Below are positions 1 through 8,991 of a stretch of 21,527 nt of DNA, piece by piece. The first letter of the stretch is position 1. Every line of letters begins with the position of its first letter. The position numbers and the translations under genes were made by a program. Source of the DNA: Chara braunii (Eukaryota; Streptophyta; Charophyceae; Charales; Characeae); NCBI GenBank assembly GCA_003427395.1, contig BFEA01000006.1:5929327-5950853 (forward strand), written 5' to 3'. The notes below the pieces were generated by a model. The model saw only the letters and a list, made by a program, of their open reading frames with translations, ran no database searches and was not told the DNA's origin.

Positions 1-209
1 AGAAGAAGAAGAAGAAGAAGAAGAAGAAGAAGAAGATGGGCGGAAGAGGAGGAGGAGGAGAGAAGAAGAAGAAGAAGAAGAAGAAGAAGATGGGCGGAAG
101 AGGAGGAGGAGAGAAGAGGAAGGAGAAGAAGATGAGGGGGAGGCGGGGGAGGAGAGAAGAAGAAGAAGATGAGGGGGAGGCGCGGGCAGGTGCCCGGATC
201 CGTACTCAG
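1..209. repeat. GA-rich simple sequence, (AGA)n with GGCGGAAGAGGAGG blocks
   Basis: Almost pure purine on this strand. (AGA)n runs at 1-36 and 61-90 alternate with a repeated block containing GATGGGCGGAAGAGGAGGAG, followed by degenerate GGGGGAGGCG units to about 185. It can be read as a lysine/glutamate/glycine-rich frame, but this is low-complexity and I do not call it a gene. It abuts the left LTR of the outer retrotransposon. Confidence 0.85.
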
Positions 210-669
210 GTAAAAGGGCCTTTACGAATCAGACCCTAGATGAGTACCCCAACAGCAAGGGGCCCTGTCGGCCAGAACTAAATTCACGAGCAGCAACTCG
301 AAAGACAAAGTTCCCTGAGGCATATGTCGCATCCATAATGAAATGAAAAGTCGTTTCGAACAGTCACAAACAGGCCCTGCACGAACAGGTATTGGACACA
401 GTTAACAAGACTGAGTTAGGGTCACATCTCCTCATTGAACAGTCATGTCTGTTCGGCAATGAGTCAAAGGCTACAGTCCCAGTCCAGTCATAATCCCACG
501 AGTCCGTCCTGATTCAGACTAGGAGTCCAACAGACAGGCCCGATGGGCCAAAGCAGCAGCAGACCATGGGAAAAGATACTGGGACACACACTTTGCAACG
601 ATCGGTACTGGGCAGGAGTCCCACGCACCTTTGAGGCTGAATGCAGGCCACGCTAGACCAGTCCAGCAC

Positions 670-677
670 TATAAAGG
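670..677 (+). promoter_or_regulatory. Probable LTR TATA box of the outer element (TATAAAGG)
   Basis: TATAAAGG lies about 460 bp into the 5' LTR, a plausible U3/R position. The 3' LTR has TATAATGG at the equivalent place (18690-18697). Transcription would start about 30 bp downstream. This rests on sequence and position only. Confidence 0.5.
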
Positions 678-1048
678 ACTGGCCAGCCTCCCATTCGGAC
701 AGATGCCCACTTCGCATGAGAGTGTGGAAGTGTCGTGGCACTTGTGCACCAGATGTGTGTGAGCTGCGCTAGGCTGAAGAGCAGCGCTATGCGGAAAGGA
801 GGAAGAGAGTGCTGGCTAGAGGGGAAGGCAGCCATAGCTGCACCAGCGCTAGTTAGTATGTTAGTAGGGATAGTCAGTAGGAGATACTAGTGAGTAGTAT
901 TCTGAGTAGATCCTCGTGTGATAGGTGGTGTGCATGCATGATGGATGAGGGTAGACCAGGACTATAGACATAGAGGGAGAGAGAGAAGGCAGACGAGAGA
1001 GGGGGAAGTGTGAGCTACCTGTTGAGTGCTGTTGTTGACATTTTGTAG

Positions 1049-1068
1049 CTGGCGCTGATGAGCGCCAG
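1049..1068 (+). other. Perfect hairpin in the outer 5' LTR
   Basis: CTGGCGCT-GATG-AGCGCCAG forms an 8-bp stem with a 4-nt loop and is followed at once by the overlapping palindrome CCAGGCCTGG. The same hairpin is intact in the 3' LTR (19083-19102). It lies downstream of the TATA box and so would be in the R/U5 RNA. Confidence 0.6.
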
Positions 1069-1307
1069 GCCTGGAACTCGTGTTGATCGAAGGAGACTTG
1101 TAACTCTGTTCAGCGCTATACACTTTGAACTCATGATGTTCTCTCTCTAAATCTGGGTTTGATAATTGAGTCGAGCTTCCTGGTTCTCATTCATCTTCTA
1201 TTGGGTTTTGTGTGAGACTCTTCAATCTGTGAAATCAGTGTATAATACTGTATATGCATGTGATCTGATGCACTCCCAAGTGATGAACAGTCAGGTTCCT
1301 TGCAATT

Positions 1308-1320
1308 TGGTATCGGAGCT
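1308..1320 (+). other. Primer-binding site of the outer element (initiator tRNA-Met type)
   Basis: TGGTATCGGAGCT begins three bases after the LTR end. The common plant primer-binding site for initiator tRNA-Met is TGGTATCAGAGC; this copy differs by one base (A to G). The inner element carries the identical variant. Confidence 0.8.
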
Positions 1321-2108
1321 GTACTTGTTACTCTCACTGGACGTGCTGGCATGATCAATGCCGGCGAGAAGGATAAGCTGGCTCGAGTAAAGCTGACGCG
1401 AGTTGAGGTGTTAAGGTGTTGGATTGGGACAGAGGGGGAAGTTGGCCGAGGAAGAAGGGGCTAAGGAGGAGAAGTCTTACCTGCGATTGGCGCGATTGGA
1501 GCGAACGTGGAGACTTCATCAATGGCTACAATGAAGAGAAGAACCTCTTGCCCACTTACCTCGATTGATTGCAAACCTGTGTGTTGTGTATCTCTTCCCC
1601 CTCCTTTCTGATGGTCGCTGCTGCTGTCTGGACGAATTGGTGGTCTGGTCTGGTCTGAATGTCAGGGCTGTAGAGTCTGTTTCAGGACAGAGAGTCAATA
1701 CCCGGTTCTATCACTTTGACATCTGGTAGTAAAGATAGGGTCGCACAGGGAGTTGAGGCAGAGTGCAACGTCAGATTGCAAGTGGTCAGAAGCAAAGCTG
1801 AACTAGACGACTCTAGCCTGTACGGAAGTATAGTCCACCATATCTGACATTGTGAGAACTTCGACTTATCCCTGCACCTAAAGGCTACCATTCAGAACAG
1901 CTAGCATCTGCAAAGGACCCAGCCAGACAAACGTTAGTAAAAGAAAAGTAATATTGAAGTGATAACCAGACAACAACCAAACAAATTGAAGAAAGAAAAG
2001 AAAAAAGGATTTTGTTTTTGATTAGGAAAGAAATAATTGTTATTTGCATTATTACTCGTTATTCTAAAACAGGCGACAGCCAGATAAAAAAAAAATTATT
2101 ACAGATCC

Positions 2109-2278
2109 CATCCACACAGATGGCAGATTAGGATCTGAGGGTATCATCTTGGTGAGCCAGCGGAGGCCATCCCTGTGCTGACACTCGCCATGGACGTTTA
2201 CCATATGCAGGGATTGGTGGTCCTTTCAGTGTTGCTGGGGCCCCTTTTCAGAATCTTCATCCACACAGAAGGCAGATT
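2109..2278 (+). repeat. 149-bp tandem repeat in the outer leader; second unit split by the inner element
   Basis: Unit 1 is 2109-2257. Unit 2 starts at 2258, is cut at 2278 and resumes at 11310-11441 after the inner element. Both units begin with CATCCACACAGA and contain GATTAGGATCTGAGGG and a frame reading MD(V/D)Y..MQGL followed by a hydrophobic stretch ending LLGPLFRI. The second unit's frame runs into gag. The split defines the exact insertion point of the inner element. Confidence 0.85.
2275..2278. other. Target-site duplication of the inner element, left copy (GATT)
   Basis: GATT precedes the inner left LTR and GATT follows the right LTR at 11310-11313. The undisrupted repeat unit at 2126-2129 carries a single GATT within GCAGATTAGG. 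A fifth base (A) also matches if the terminal A of the right LTR is counted, giving AGATT, the usual 5 bp for this superfamily. Confidence 0.8.
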
Positions 2279-2476
2279 TGCAATCAGACTCGTTTTCTTT
2301 CATACTCGCATGCATGCAAACAGGCACACAGCAAACTGGCGATAAGCGCCCACACAGAACTCAGAGATAGGGCAACTCAGATAAGCGTTCGTTTCCAATG
2401 GCTATGGCGACTCAGCGCCCAAACAACTCTCTGTTCGTATACAGCGGATCACCCTGGATATCCCACAAGCGATACT

Positions 2477-2534
<58 letters not shown>

Positions 2535-3160
2535 CACTCTAACTCTAGCTATGGTGGCTATGGCCGCAACTACCCTATCGCTATGCTACGCTCCTTCTCT
2601 CTCGCCCACTTCAGCTCCGGGCTCACTGCAGACCTCCTTGCACAAGTCGCTTGTGGCAGCGCTTCCGCCTGGCTCACGCAGGAATCAATGAAGGGCTGGG
2701 CGCTGACTCTTGATTTATACTTCTGAAACTCGTTGGTCTGCCCTTGGTCTGCCCTTTTCCATCGGCCCGTGGTGCTCATAGTCCCTCGTGGTACTTGCTG
2801 GACCGGACTGGGACTGACTGGACCTTACCGCTGACTGAGTGGGGACTCACTGCTAACCTGCTGGGGTTGTACTGCAATCGCACTGCAGTTAGTCCACCAC
2901 TTGACTCACCACTCGCCCACTTGCCGACCTTCTAGAAGAACTACAGCTAAGACCTCTGGAACTTGCTAAGACTTCTATTCTACAGATCTACAGATCAAAA
3001 CCCTGCTACCTACGGACCTATGACAGCCTACCAACTGTTTACGAATACACAGGTCACAGGTTCAACTCTCGGGGTCTACACAGGTACTGTACACGGGTAG
3101 GGCAAGGTCTAGGGATCGAGCCCTGGGATCTGCTACTGCAAAGAGGTGAAAACCGTTTCA
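2279..3160 (-). repeat. 3' LTR of the inner element
   Basis: Matches 10451-11309 with about 37 substitutions by eye plus indels (about 95-96%). On the - strand it starts TGAAACGG right after the purine tract and ends TTGCA. It contains a (CA)26 tract at 2480-2532, longer than in the 5' LTR. An 11-bp tandem duplication (TGGTCTGCCCT) near 2735-2755 is absent from the other copy. A TATAAAT box lies at 2719-2713 on the - strand. Confidence 0.9.
2480..2532. repeat. (CA)26 microsatellite in the inner 3' LTR
   Basis: An uninterrupted CA run. The equivalent tract in the 5' LTR (10656-10677) has about 11 units and an interrupting C, so the array length changed after insertion. Confidence 0.95.
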
Positions 3161-3173
3161 CTCCCGCCGTCCT
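3161..3173 (-). other. Polypurine tract of the inner element
   Basis: On the - strand AGGACGGCGGGAG directly precedes the LTR start TGAAACGG. The position is that of the plus-strand primer. The same 28-nt context (GAGGAC, then TTCGAA-like sequence, then the purine tract) precedes the outer 3' LTR at 18203-18230. Confidence 0.7.
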
Positions 3174-3198
3174 AAATTCGAGGTCCTCCGAGAATATT

Positions 3199-4590
3199 TC
3201 AGTCCAAGGCAGGACCTTTACCCTTCTTATCACGCTCATAGGCTCGGACTATGTCGGGAGCTGTTTCTAGAAGTTCTGTTCTAGTAAACCAGCGGTCGTC
3301 TTCCGGTTCCTGATAAGCAAACCGTACTTTATACTGTTTCTGTGGACGACCTCTACCTCCTGTCCTAAATACATCTTCATCTATGATGCCGTCAATGTCA
3401 TATCTTCCATCCATATCCGGAGGGATCATGGATCTTCTTGAAGGAAACTGTTGACTTGTGACACACGGCAACAACTTTGAAGCATGGAACACAGGGTAGG
3501 TGTGGAGGTGTGCTGGAATCTCTACAGTGTAGNANGGTCCATCCTCTCCGCCCTCGACTTCTAGAACCGGCCACGGTCCTCTATATGCAGGCAGTAACTT
3601 CTGCGAGATGTTCTCCTCAGGTGCAAACTCTTTAGCCTTGACCCAGACTAAGTCGCCTACTTGAAACTGCGATGGGCGACGGTGCTTATTAGCCTGTTCT
3701 ATCATTATGTACTGGGCCTTCCCGAGGTTCTCAACAACAGTTGCTAGCTCTTTCTCATGTTGTATCGCGAACTCCCTGGTACCGGGCTGTAGCCTGTGAA
3801 TCTGGTCCCGATTGAGTCCTTCGAATGGTCTGCGTGGTCTAGAGGACTTGTGCAGCTCATTGGGAGTGCGACAGGTGGACAGATGCACGCTGTTATTGTA
3901 TGCGCTAGCTACTTTAGGCAACATTTCGTCCCAGTTGATCTGGTTGGGTCTAATGTATATGCGCAAAACTTGCTGTAGGATCTTGTTCATTTGCTCGGTC
4001 TGACCGTTGGTCTCTGGGTGGCGTCCACATGACATCAACAACTTAGATCTGTACACTCCCATGAGTTTTTGCCAATTCTGGCTGGTGAAGCGACTATCTC
4101 TATCGCTAACTATTGACAACGGGACTCCATTCTCACTAACCCAAAAATCAAAGAACTTTCGTATAACTAAATCCGTACGTGCCTCTGCAGGCAGGAAGAC
4201 AAAAACTGCATACTTACTGAATCTATCAACTACGACCATGACTTGGCTCTTGCCATGCCTACTCTTGACACCGACATCCATAAAGTCAATGGAGACTGAG
4301 TCTCCAGGCTGGTCTGGGATAGGCAAGGGTCTGAGAAGACCTAGAGGGGCTCGCGTAGTGGTCTTGTTCCTTTTGCAAACTTTGCAACTGCGAACATACT
4401 CTATGCAGTCAGCTTTCATTCCTGGCCAGGTATATGCATGCATTAGATTGGCTAAAGTCTTCTGCCAACCGAAGTGTCCCTCTGTATCGTGACATTCCCC
4501 TAGGATCTGACTACGGATCTCCTCACTGTTGGTAATGCACAGACGGTCGGATACATTAGTCTTCTCGAACAGTAATCCCTCAGTAGTGCG
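3199..4590 (-). CDS. Pol C-terminal part: integrase plus chromodomain (inner element)
   Basis: The integrase catalyses insertion of element cDNA, and the chromodomain targets chromatin in chromoviruses. The frame is open from 4590 to the TGA at 3199-3201 (463 codons). It is cut from RNase H only by an in-frame TAA at 4591-4593. An H2C2 zinc motif spans HDTEGH (about 4475) and CKVC. Counting from the Met at 4443, catalytic residues are D53 (SIDF), D114 (VSDRD) and E150 (TNGQTE), the DD35E spacing. From residue about 348 a chromodomain-like segment begins YDIDGII, continues QYKVRFAY and has DDRWFTR, ending near residue 405. Two unresolved bases (3533, 3535) leave two unknown residues. This is the best preserved coding segment in the window. 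The Met at 4443 is not a true start, as pol is a polyprotein. Confidence 0.88.
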   Translation of the reverse strand, partial: RTTEGLLFEKTNVSDRLCITNSEEIRSQILGECHDTEGHFGWQKTLANLMHAYTWPGMKADCIEYVRSCKVCKRNKTTTRAPLGLLRPLPIPDQPGDSVSIDFMDVGVKSRHGKSQVMVVVDRFSKYAVFVFLPAEARTDLVIRKFFDFWVSENGVPLSIVSDRDSRFTSQNWQKLMGVYRSKLLMSCGRHPETNGQTEQMNKILQQVLRIYIRPNQINWDEMLPKVASAYNNSVHLSTCRTPNELHKSSRPRRPFEGLNRDQIHRLQPGTREFAIQHEKELATVVENLGKAQYIMIEQANKHRRPSQFQVGDLVWVKAKEFAPEENISQKLLPAYRGPWPVLEVEGGEDGXXYTVEIPAHLHTYPVFHASKLLPCVTSQQFPSRRSMIPPDMDGRYDIDGIIDEDVFRTGGRGRPQKQYKVRFAYQEPEDDRWFTRTELLETAPDIVRAYERDKKGKGPALD

Positions 4591-5313
4591 TTAGTCTGGT
4601 TCGGTCTCTGGGGCCTCCTTAACTCTCTTGAGGAGGTCACTATAGATAGGGTCCTGTGCATAAGCCTGTCTAACTTTCTCTTGCAGGTCTCTCCCTATAT
4701 CCAGATAGTGAACTGTTGCTCCAAAGTAGTCTGATCTTCTACTCAGAGCATCCGCAACTACATTGTACTTGCCCTTGACCGGTTTGAGCTCAAAGTCATA
4801 TTGGTCTATCTCTGCGGCCCACCTAGTCAGCTTCGGTGTCATTTTGGCCTGGGTCTTTAACCATCTAAGCGTTTCATGGTCAGAATACACTTTGAAGTGC
4901 CTCCCAAGCAGATAGTGCTTCCCGTGCTCTAAAACCTGCCTAAGAGCGTAGAGTTCTCTCTCATACGTCGAGGTAGCAACCTTCTCTGAGGGCATCCTCG
5001 CTGACATGAACTCTACGGGTTTGTAGCCATTACCGTCGTCCTGCTGTAACACGACGCCTATCCCATACTGACTCGCATCCGTGGTGACGACAAATGGCAA
5101 AGACGGATCGACAACTTTGAGGACAAGATACTCTATTAACGCGCGCTTCAATTTCTTTAGCGCGGACGTACAGTCTTTATCCCACTGCCAGATTGTATAT
5201 CGTTGTCCTGCTGTAACACGGCGCCTATCCCATACTAACTCGCGTTCGTGGTAACGACAAATGGCAAAGACGGATCGGCAACTTTGAGGACAGGATACTC
5301 TATTAACGCGCAC
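4591..5313 (-). pseudogene. Pol RNase H domain (inner element)
   Basis: RNase H degrades the RNA strand of the RNA:DNA hybrid during cDNA synthesis. From residue about 41 the frame reads a connection segment (IWQWDKDC) and then a Ty3-type RNase H. Acidic residues are D79 (TTDASQYG), E120 (YEREL), D145 (YSDHETL) and D188 (VVADALSR). Residues 1 to about 39 are an artefact: they are the upstream copy of a 167-bp-period duplication read in the wrong frame. The frame ends at TAA 4591-4593, where the outer element has a sense codon in NYQVTQG, so one substitution separates it from integrase. No plausible independent start exists. Confidence 0.85.
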
Positions 5314-5362
5314 TTCAGTTTCTTTAGCGTGGACGTACAGTCTTTATCCCACTGCCAGATTG
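5034..5362. repeat. Tandem duplication (period 167 bp) inside inner pol
   Basis: Copies 5034-5195 and 5201-5362 are separated by TATAT. They differ at about 10 of 162 positions. Each encodes the RT/RNase H junction (IWQWDKDC through VVTTDAS). The period is not a multiple of three, so it breaks the pol frame. The outer element has a single copy at the same place. Confidence 0.88.
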
Positions 5363-6312
5363 CCTCTTTCTTTAGCAACCGGCGAAGGGGAGCGGCGATA
5401 GTAGAGAAGTTCCTCACGAACTTCCTATAGTAATTAGCTAGGCCTAAGAACGACCGCAATTCAGTCAATGTGCGGGGCGTCGGCCACTAATTGTCGCTAT
5501 CTTGCTGTCCTCTGGCTTAATGCCATCCCCGTGTAATACGTGGCCCAAGTACAGGACTTGTATCTTGGCTCACTCGCGTTTCTTCGCGTTAATCTTGAAG
5601 TTAGCTTCTCTCAACTTCTCCAAGACTTGCCTCAAATGACCCCGATGCTCTTGGAGGGTTTTGCTGAACACTAGTATATCAATTAAATAGACTACTATGA
5701 ACTTTTATAACCAAGGTCATTCGTACAACGCTGAAATGTAGCTGGCGCATTGGTCAGTCCAAAGGGCATCACTATAAACTCGTAATGCCCATATCTAGTC
5801 CGGAATGCAGCCGTGTATTGGTCATCAGGGTGGACCTCTATCTGATGGTATACGGACTTCAGGTCTATCTTAGAGAAGTATTTGCAACCCCGCACCCGAT
5901 CTAAGAGATCGTCTATCTTGGGCAGTGGTTCAACATTCTTCACTGTGATAGCATTCAAACTCCTGTAGTCTATACACATTCGCAACTCTCCCTCTTTCTT
6001 GGGGACGAACAAAACCGGTGCTCCAAAAGGAGACGAACTGGGCCTGATCCAACGTTTCTCCAGGAGCTCATCTAGCTGCTTGCATAGCTCCTCTAACTCT
6101 CTAGGGGATACCCTCTAGACTGCTCCCTTAGGAGTTCTACTGCCAGGCTCTATCTCTATCCTGTGTTGGATGGGTCGCGACACTGCTCCTGTCGGCGACT
6201 CAGTTAGGTCTTTAAACTCCTACAGCAGTTTGGCAATGGTTGGATCTGTGGAACCATCTCCTTCCTTAGGCTCAGTGACAGGTCTAACATATACCACAAA
6301 GACCTGATCCTC
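5235..6312 (-). pseudogene. Pol reverse transcriptase (inner element), broken
   Basis: The fragment 6012-5695 has fingers/palm motifs: [28 protein letters not shown] with the first catalytic Asp (residue 50 from the Met at 6012), and [13 protein letters not shown]. The frame then shifts by one, and 5689-5678 reads YLID where YxDD is expected, so one catalytic Asp is missing. Thumb/connection sequence follows (LGHVLHGDG, RSFLGLANYYRKFV), with a TGA at 5572-5570 in place of the Trp of KREWAK and a further frameshift near 5490. Upstream, in the same frame, TAG codons lie at 6222-6220 and 6117-6115 and a TAA at 6315-6313. It cannot make active RT. Confidence 0.85.
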
Positions 6313-7061
6313 TTACTGCTCCTTTTTCACTAGTCGCGTGAACGCGGGAGCACTGAGACAACAATGTGCCAAGGTGTTATCTACACCTGACACATGAAAC
6401 AAGCGAGCCGTCTTAACCTCGCCTGATGGACTCGGGAGCCTACACTCGTGCTCTCTTAAGTGGAGTGTGACCCCCGCTGCCTCTCCCCAATCCATCCCTA
6501 ACACTATGTCGAAAGGGAGGTCATCCTGAACGAGGAGAGTCGGTGAGTGGAGAACTTTCTCCACTTTCCCATCTTTCTCTAGGCGAAAGTACGCCTGGAC
6601 TGCCTCTACATAGTCCTCAATTCGCATCGTGTGGTTGCTTGCGAGGACACTGACTATGGGGTCTGCCAATTTCTGGACTTTTAATCCTAGCCTCGACTTC
6701 TTTAGCGCCCTACGGCTAATGTAACTGCGGGTGGCCCCTGAGGCTATAAGGGCCCTACTCTGCTTCTAAACACTTCTACGTCTACCAAGATTAGTTGTCC
6801 CTTACTCTCCTTCTTCATTTTGGCCCAGGCTGGCATCCTCTCCTTCAATTCTTCTGCCACGCCTGTGAGGGACGTGCCTAGAGAGACGCTAACACAAGCA
6901 GTCTGTGGACAACTAGCTAGGCACGGGCCTGCAACCTCTGCCATAGGCTCATGTGGTTTGGGAGTTTCCTGTATGCGCGCACTCGTTTCCCCACGTGGCC
7001 TGGAAGTAGGGGCAGTCGCGACCCCTACTGGCGGCTGCCTTTTGACTGCTGAGCAGCCCAT
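6313..7061 (-). pseudogene. Gag-Pol linker and aspartic protease (inner element), broken
   Basis: The retroviral-type protease would cleave the Gag-Pol polyprotein. The linker starts in the -1 frame relative to gag (7061) and runs to KGQLILVDVEVFRSRVGPL at a TAG (6746-6744). A one-base frameshift there is followed by ASGATRSYIS, the active-site loop with Ala (codon 6744-6742) where the outer element has Asp (IDSGSTRSYIS). The flap and C-terminal half follow, with FDIVLGMDWGEAAG, to a TAA at 6315-6313. The outer copy aligns throughout. Loss of the catalytic Asp and the frameshift both argue against activity. Confidence 0.8.
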
Positions 7062-8991
7062 CGGGCCTGTCTATACTCAAGACAAAATTTAATAACGTGG
7101 GCCGGGTCACCACAAAACACGCACTGACCCAAGTCTACGTGTTCCTGCCATATGCGCTGGTCCAAGCCCAAATCCTCCCAAGGCCTGCCCTGTGGCAAGC
7201 CTGGGTGCCATCCTCCTTGAGGTGGCCTTCCACCTCGTCGTTGTGGGGACCGACAAAAACCCTGACGATTTGGCGGGGGACCTTGACCCCTACCTCCCAC
7301 TTGGCGGTTCCCTTGTCCGCCAACCCCCTATGCGCCCGGTCCTCGGCCTCCCATGGCCTGGCCCCTTTGGCCCTGGCCTCCTCCTCTACCTTGCGGCTTC
7401 CCTCCAGTCGTGACAGCCGCATAGGACCTCCCCTGCCCTACATTGTTGTCCTCCTCCTCAAGGCCCCACTCGATCTGACTATACGGGACCTCATCTGTAC
7501 CATCCTCCTCTAAAGTAAGGATCATGTGATCCTTGGCCCTGACTTGGCCAGAGATGGTACGCCCTTTCCACTTCTTTCCCTTATCCAAGTCCTTATGCCA
7601 GAAAGTGGAAACTGGCATGGACTTTGAACAGGACCACCTCTCTACTTAGCACATCGTACATGATGTCGGCCTGTTGAGATTTGTCAAAGAAATGCCCACG
7701 CAGGGGCTCTGGCATGGCACGATAAAACAATTGGACCAACTGGGGTTCAGTGACCCCATGGTTTGGGACAGCTACCAGGTCGTCCATGACGCCCTTGAGT
7801 GCTCTTGCACTCCTCCACTGTCGCGAGTGGATGGTCTGTAGCTTGTCGGAGGGTCTAACGCCTCTCGTTGGATCAGCGAATCTCTCCCTTAGGAGTTTGA
7901 AGAATTGAGAGGGGAGTGACTTTAGAATATGCAACCAGATTGTTTTCACAACCGGCTGCGCGCGCAAGAGATCTAGCAAAACTGGCAGCTTCATTTTTGA
8001 GGGCCTGGAAGGCGACGAGGACTTGCTCCTCAGTCAGGATGTGCTGTAAGTACACGTAACTATTAACACTAGCCTCCCAGTTATCAAAGTTCTCCTCCTT
8101 CTTTCCCCCGTATGCATCTGGAAACTTGAGCTTTACGGGTTCTTTACGGGGCCTGGCCTCACTTTCGACAGCGGCTACTGCTTTGGCACCCTCTATGGCG
8201 CCTTCGCAGGGCTTCCCCACGTTGTCCCTCAATTGCCTGACTTCTCCTCCAACATGGGTGACTATGTTGCGCGCAAAGTCTCGGAAACCTGACCGCATGG
8301 CACTCAGGGCTACATCTTGACTCTAGCTAGCCTGGCGCTCCTCCATCCAAGCTGCACTCAACACTTCTAAATACCCCAGCATCTTATCCATTTTGGCAGA
8401 CATGCCTGTCTGCACCTGCACCTCCTGTCTGCAATCCCTCACTTTTGCCACTTCTTCGGTCAGTCTGTTTACCTCCTCCCTTTTCCTCTTCTTTTCCCTC
8501 TTCATCCTCAGTTTCCACTCCAGCTTCTTCTCCTCCTCCGTCTCTTGCCGTTCCAAGGGGTCCTCGATTGCTGCTAGCTCCCTGGCTAAGGCATCCCTCT
8601 CATCCTGGGGCACATAAAACTCTGCCTCCTCATCTTCCCCCAACGATAAGTTAGCAATCCGTTCGCTGATCTTTTTCTCCATCTCTTCATCTTCATCCTT
8701 CTTCGTGCCACTACTCTCTCCCTTTCCTTCAGTACGTTTTCTCTCTTTTTCTTCTTCTACTCCTGCTTCCCTTTCAGCAGCCTTTCTCCTCTCTTCCTCC
8801 TCCTGCTGAACTCTCTTCATCTCCTCCTCCAGTTTCTTCATCTTTGCTGCCTACTCCTCTGCAATTGCCTTTAACTTAGCTTGCTTCAGGAGCTCTTTCC
8901 TTTCTTTATTTTCTCTCATTAGGGCGGCCATCTTCTCCTGCAGTTCCTGGGTGTAGGGGCTAGTGCTCTTCCCACTCTGCGTGTCAACCAT
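7025..8991 (-). pseudogene. Gag polyprotein (inner element), broken by two TAGs and two frameshifts before the zinc knuckle
   Basis: Gag forms the particle that packages element RNA. The ATG at 8991-8989 opens MVDTQSGKSTSPYTQELQE and leads into a long K/E/R-rich coiled coil. In-frame TAGs lie at 8853-8851 and 8325-8323. A capsid-like region follows (FDNWEASVNSYVYLQ, LLRERFADP, LVQLFYRAMPEPLRGHFF) across two frameshifts, near 7950 and 7620. An RG-rich basic stretch contains a TAG at 7330-7328. A zinc knuckle CVFCGDPAHVIKFC (7123-7082) has intact C-X2-C-X4-H-X4-C spacing. The stop TAG after SKGSRQ at 7025 overlaps the pol frame. Confidence 0.82.

Larger units (their letters stand above)
211..1304 (+). 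repeat. 5' LTR of the outer element
   Basis: It is repeated at 18231-19330 with roughly 40 substitutions and a few short indels by eye (about 96% identity). The left boundary is where similarity with the right copy starts (TAAAAGGGCC). The right boundary is TGCA, three bases before the primer-binding site. The 5' terminus is TA rather than the usual TG. It holds a TATA-like box at 670-677, a GCCATAGC octamer at 831-838 and a perfect 8-bp hairpin at 1049-1068. A 12-bp and a 10-bp indel distinguish the two copies. Confidence 0.9.
1321..2278 (+). other. Non-coding 5' leader of the outer element, left part
   Basis: The stretch between primer-binding site and gag is non-coding. The longest ATG-initiated frame I followed (from 1351) stops after about 37 codons. 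Small local repeats are present, such as GCGATTGGCGCGATTGG near 1481 and TGGTCTGGTCTGGTCTG near 1643. There is an A-rich stretch at about 1930-2095. The leader ends in a 149-bp tandem repeat that is interrupted by the inner element. Confidence 0.65.

Noticed and set aside
1053-1090. CTGATGAG in the outer LTR as a hammerhead ribozyme core
   Set aside because: CUGAUGA is present, but no proper stem II follows (the downstream CCAGGCCTGG leaves no loop) and the required GAAA is absent (GAAC / CGAAGG only). The plain hairpin explains the sequence better.
2398-2935. Open frames with (HT)n inside the inner LTR as small genes
   Set aside because: They lie inside an LTR, arise from the CA tract and are not conserved in frame in the other LTR copy.
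3796-4492. + strand open frames opposite the inner integrase
   Set aside because: They are antisense shadows of the conserved - strand integrase frame.
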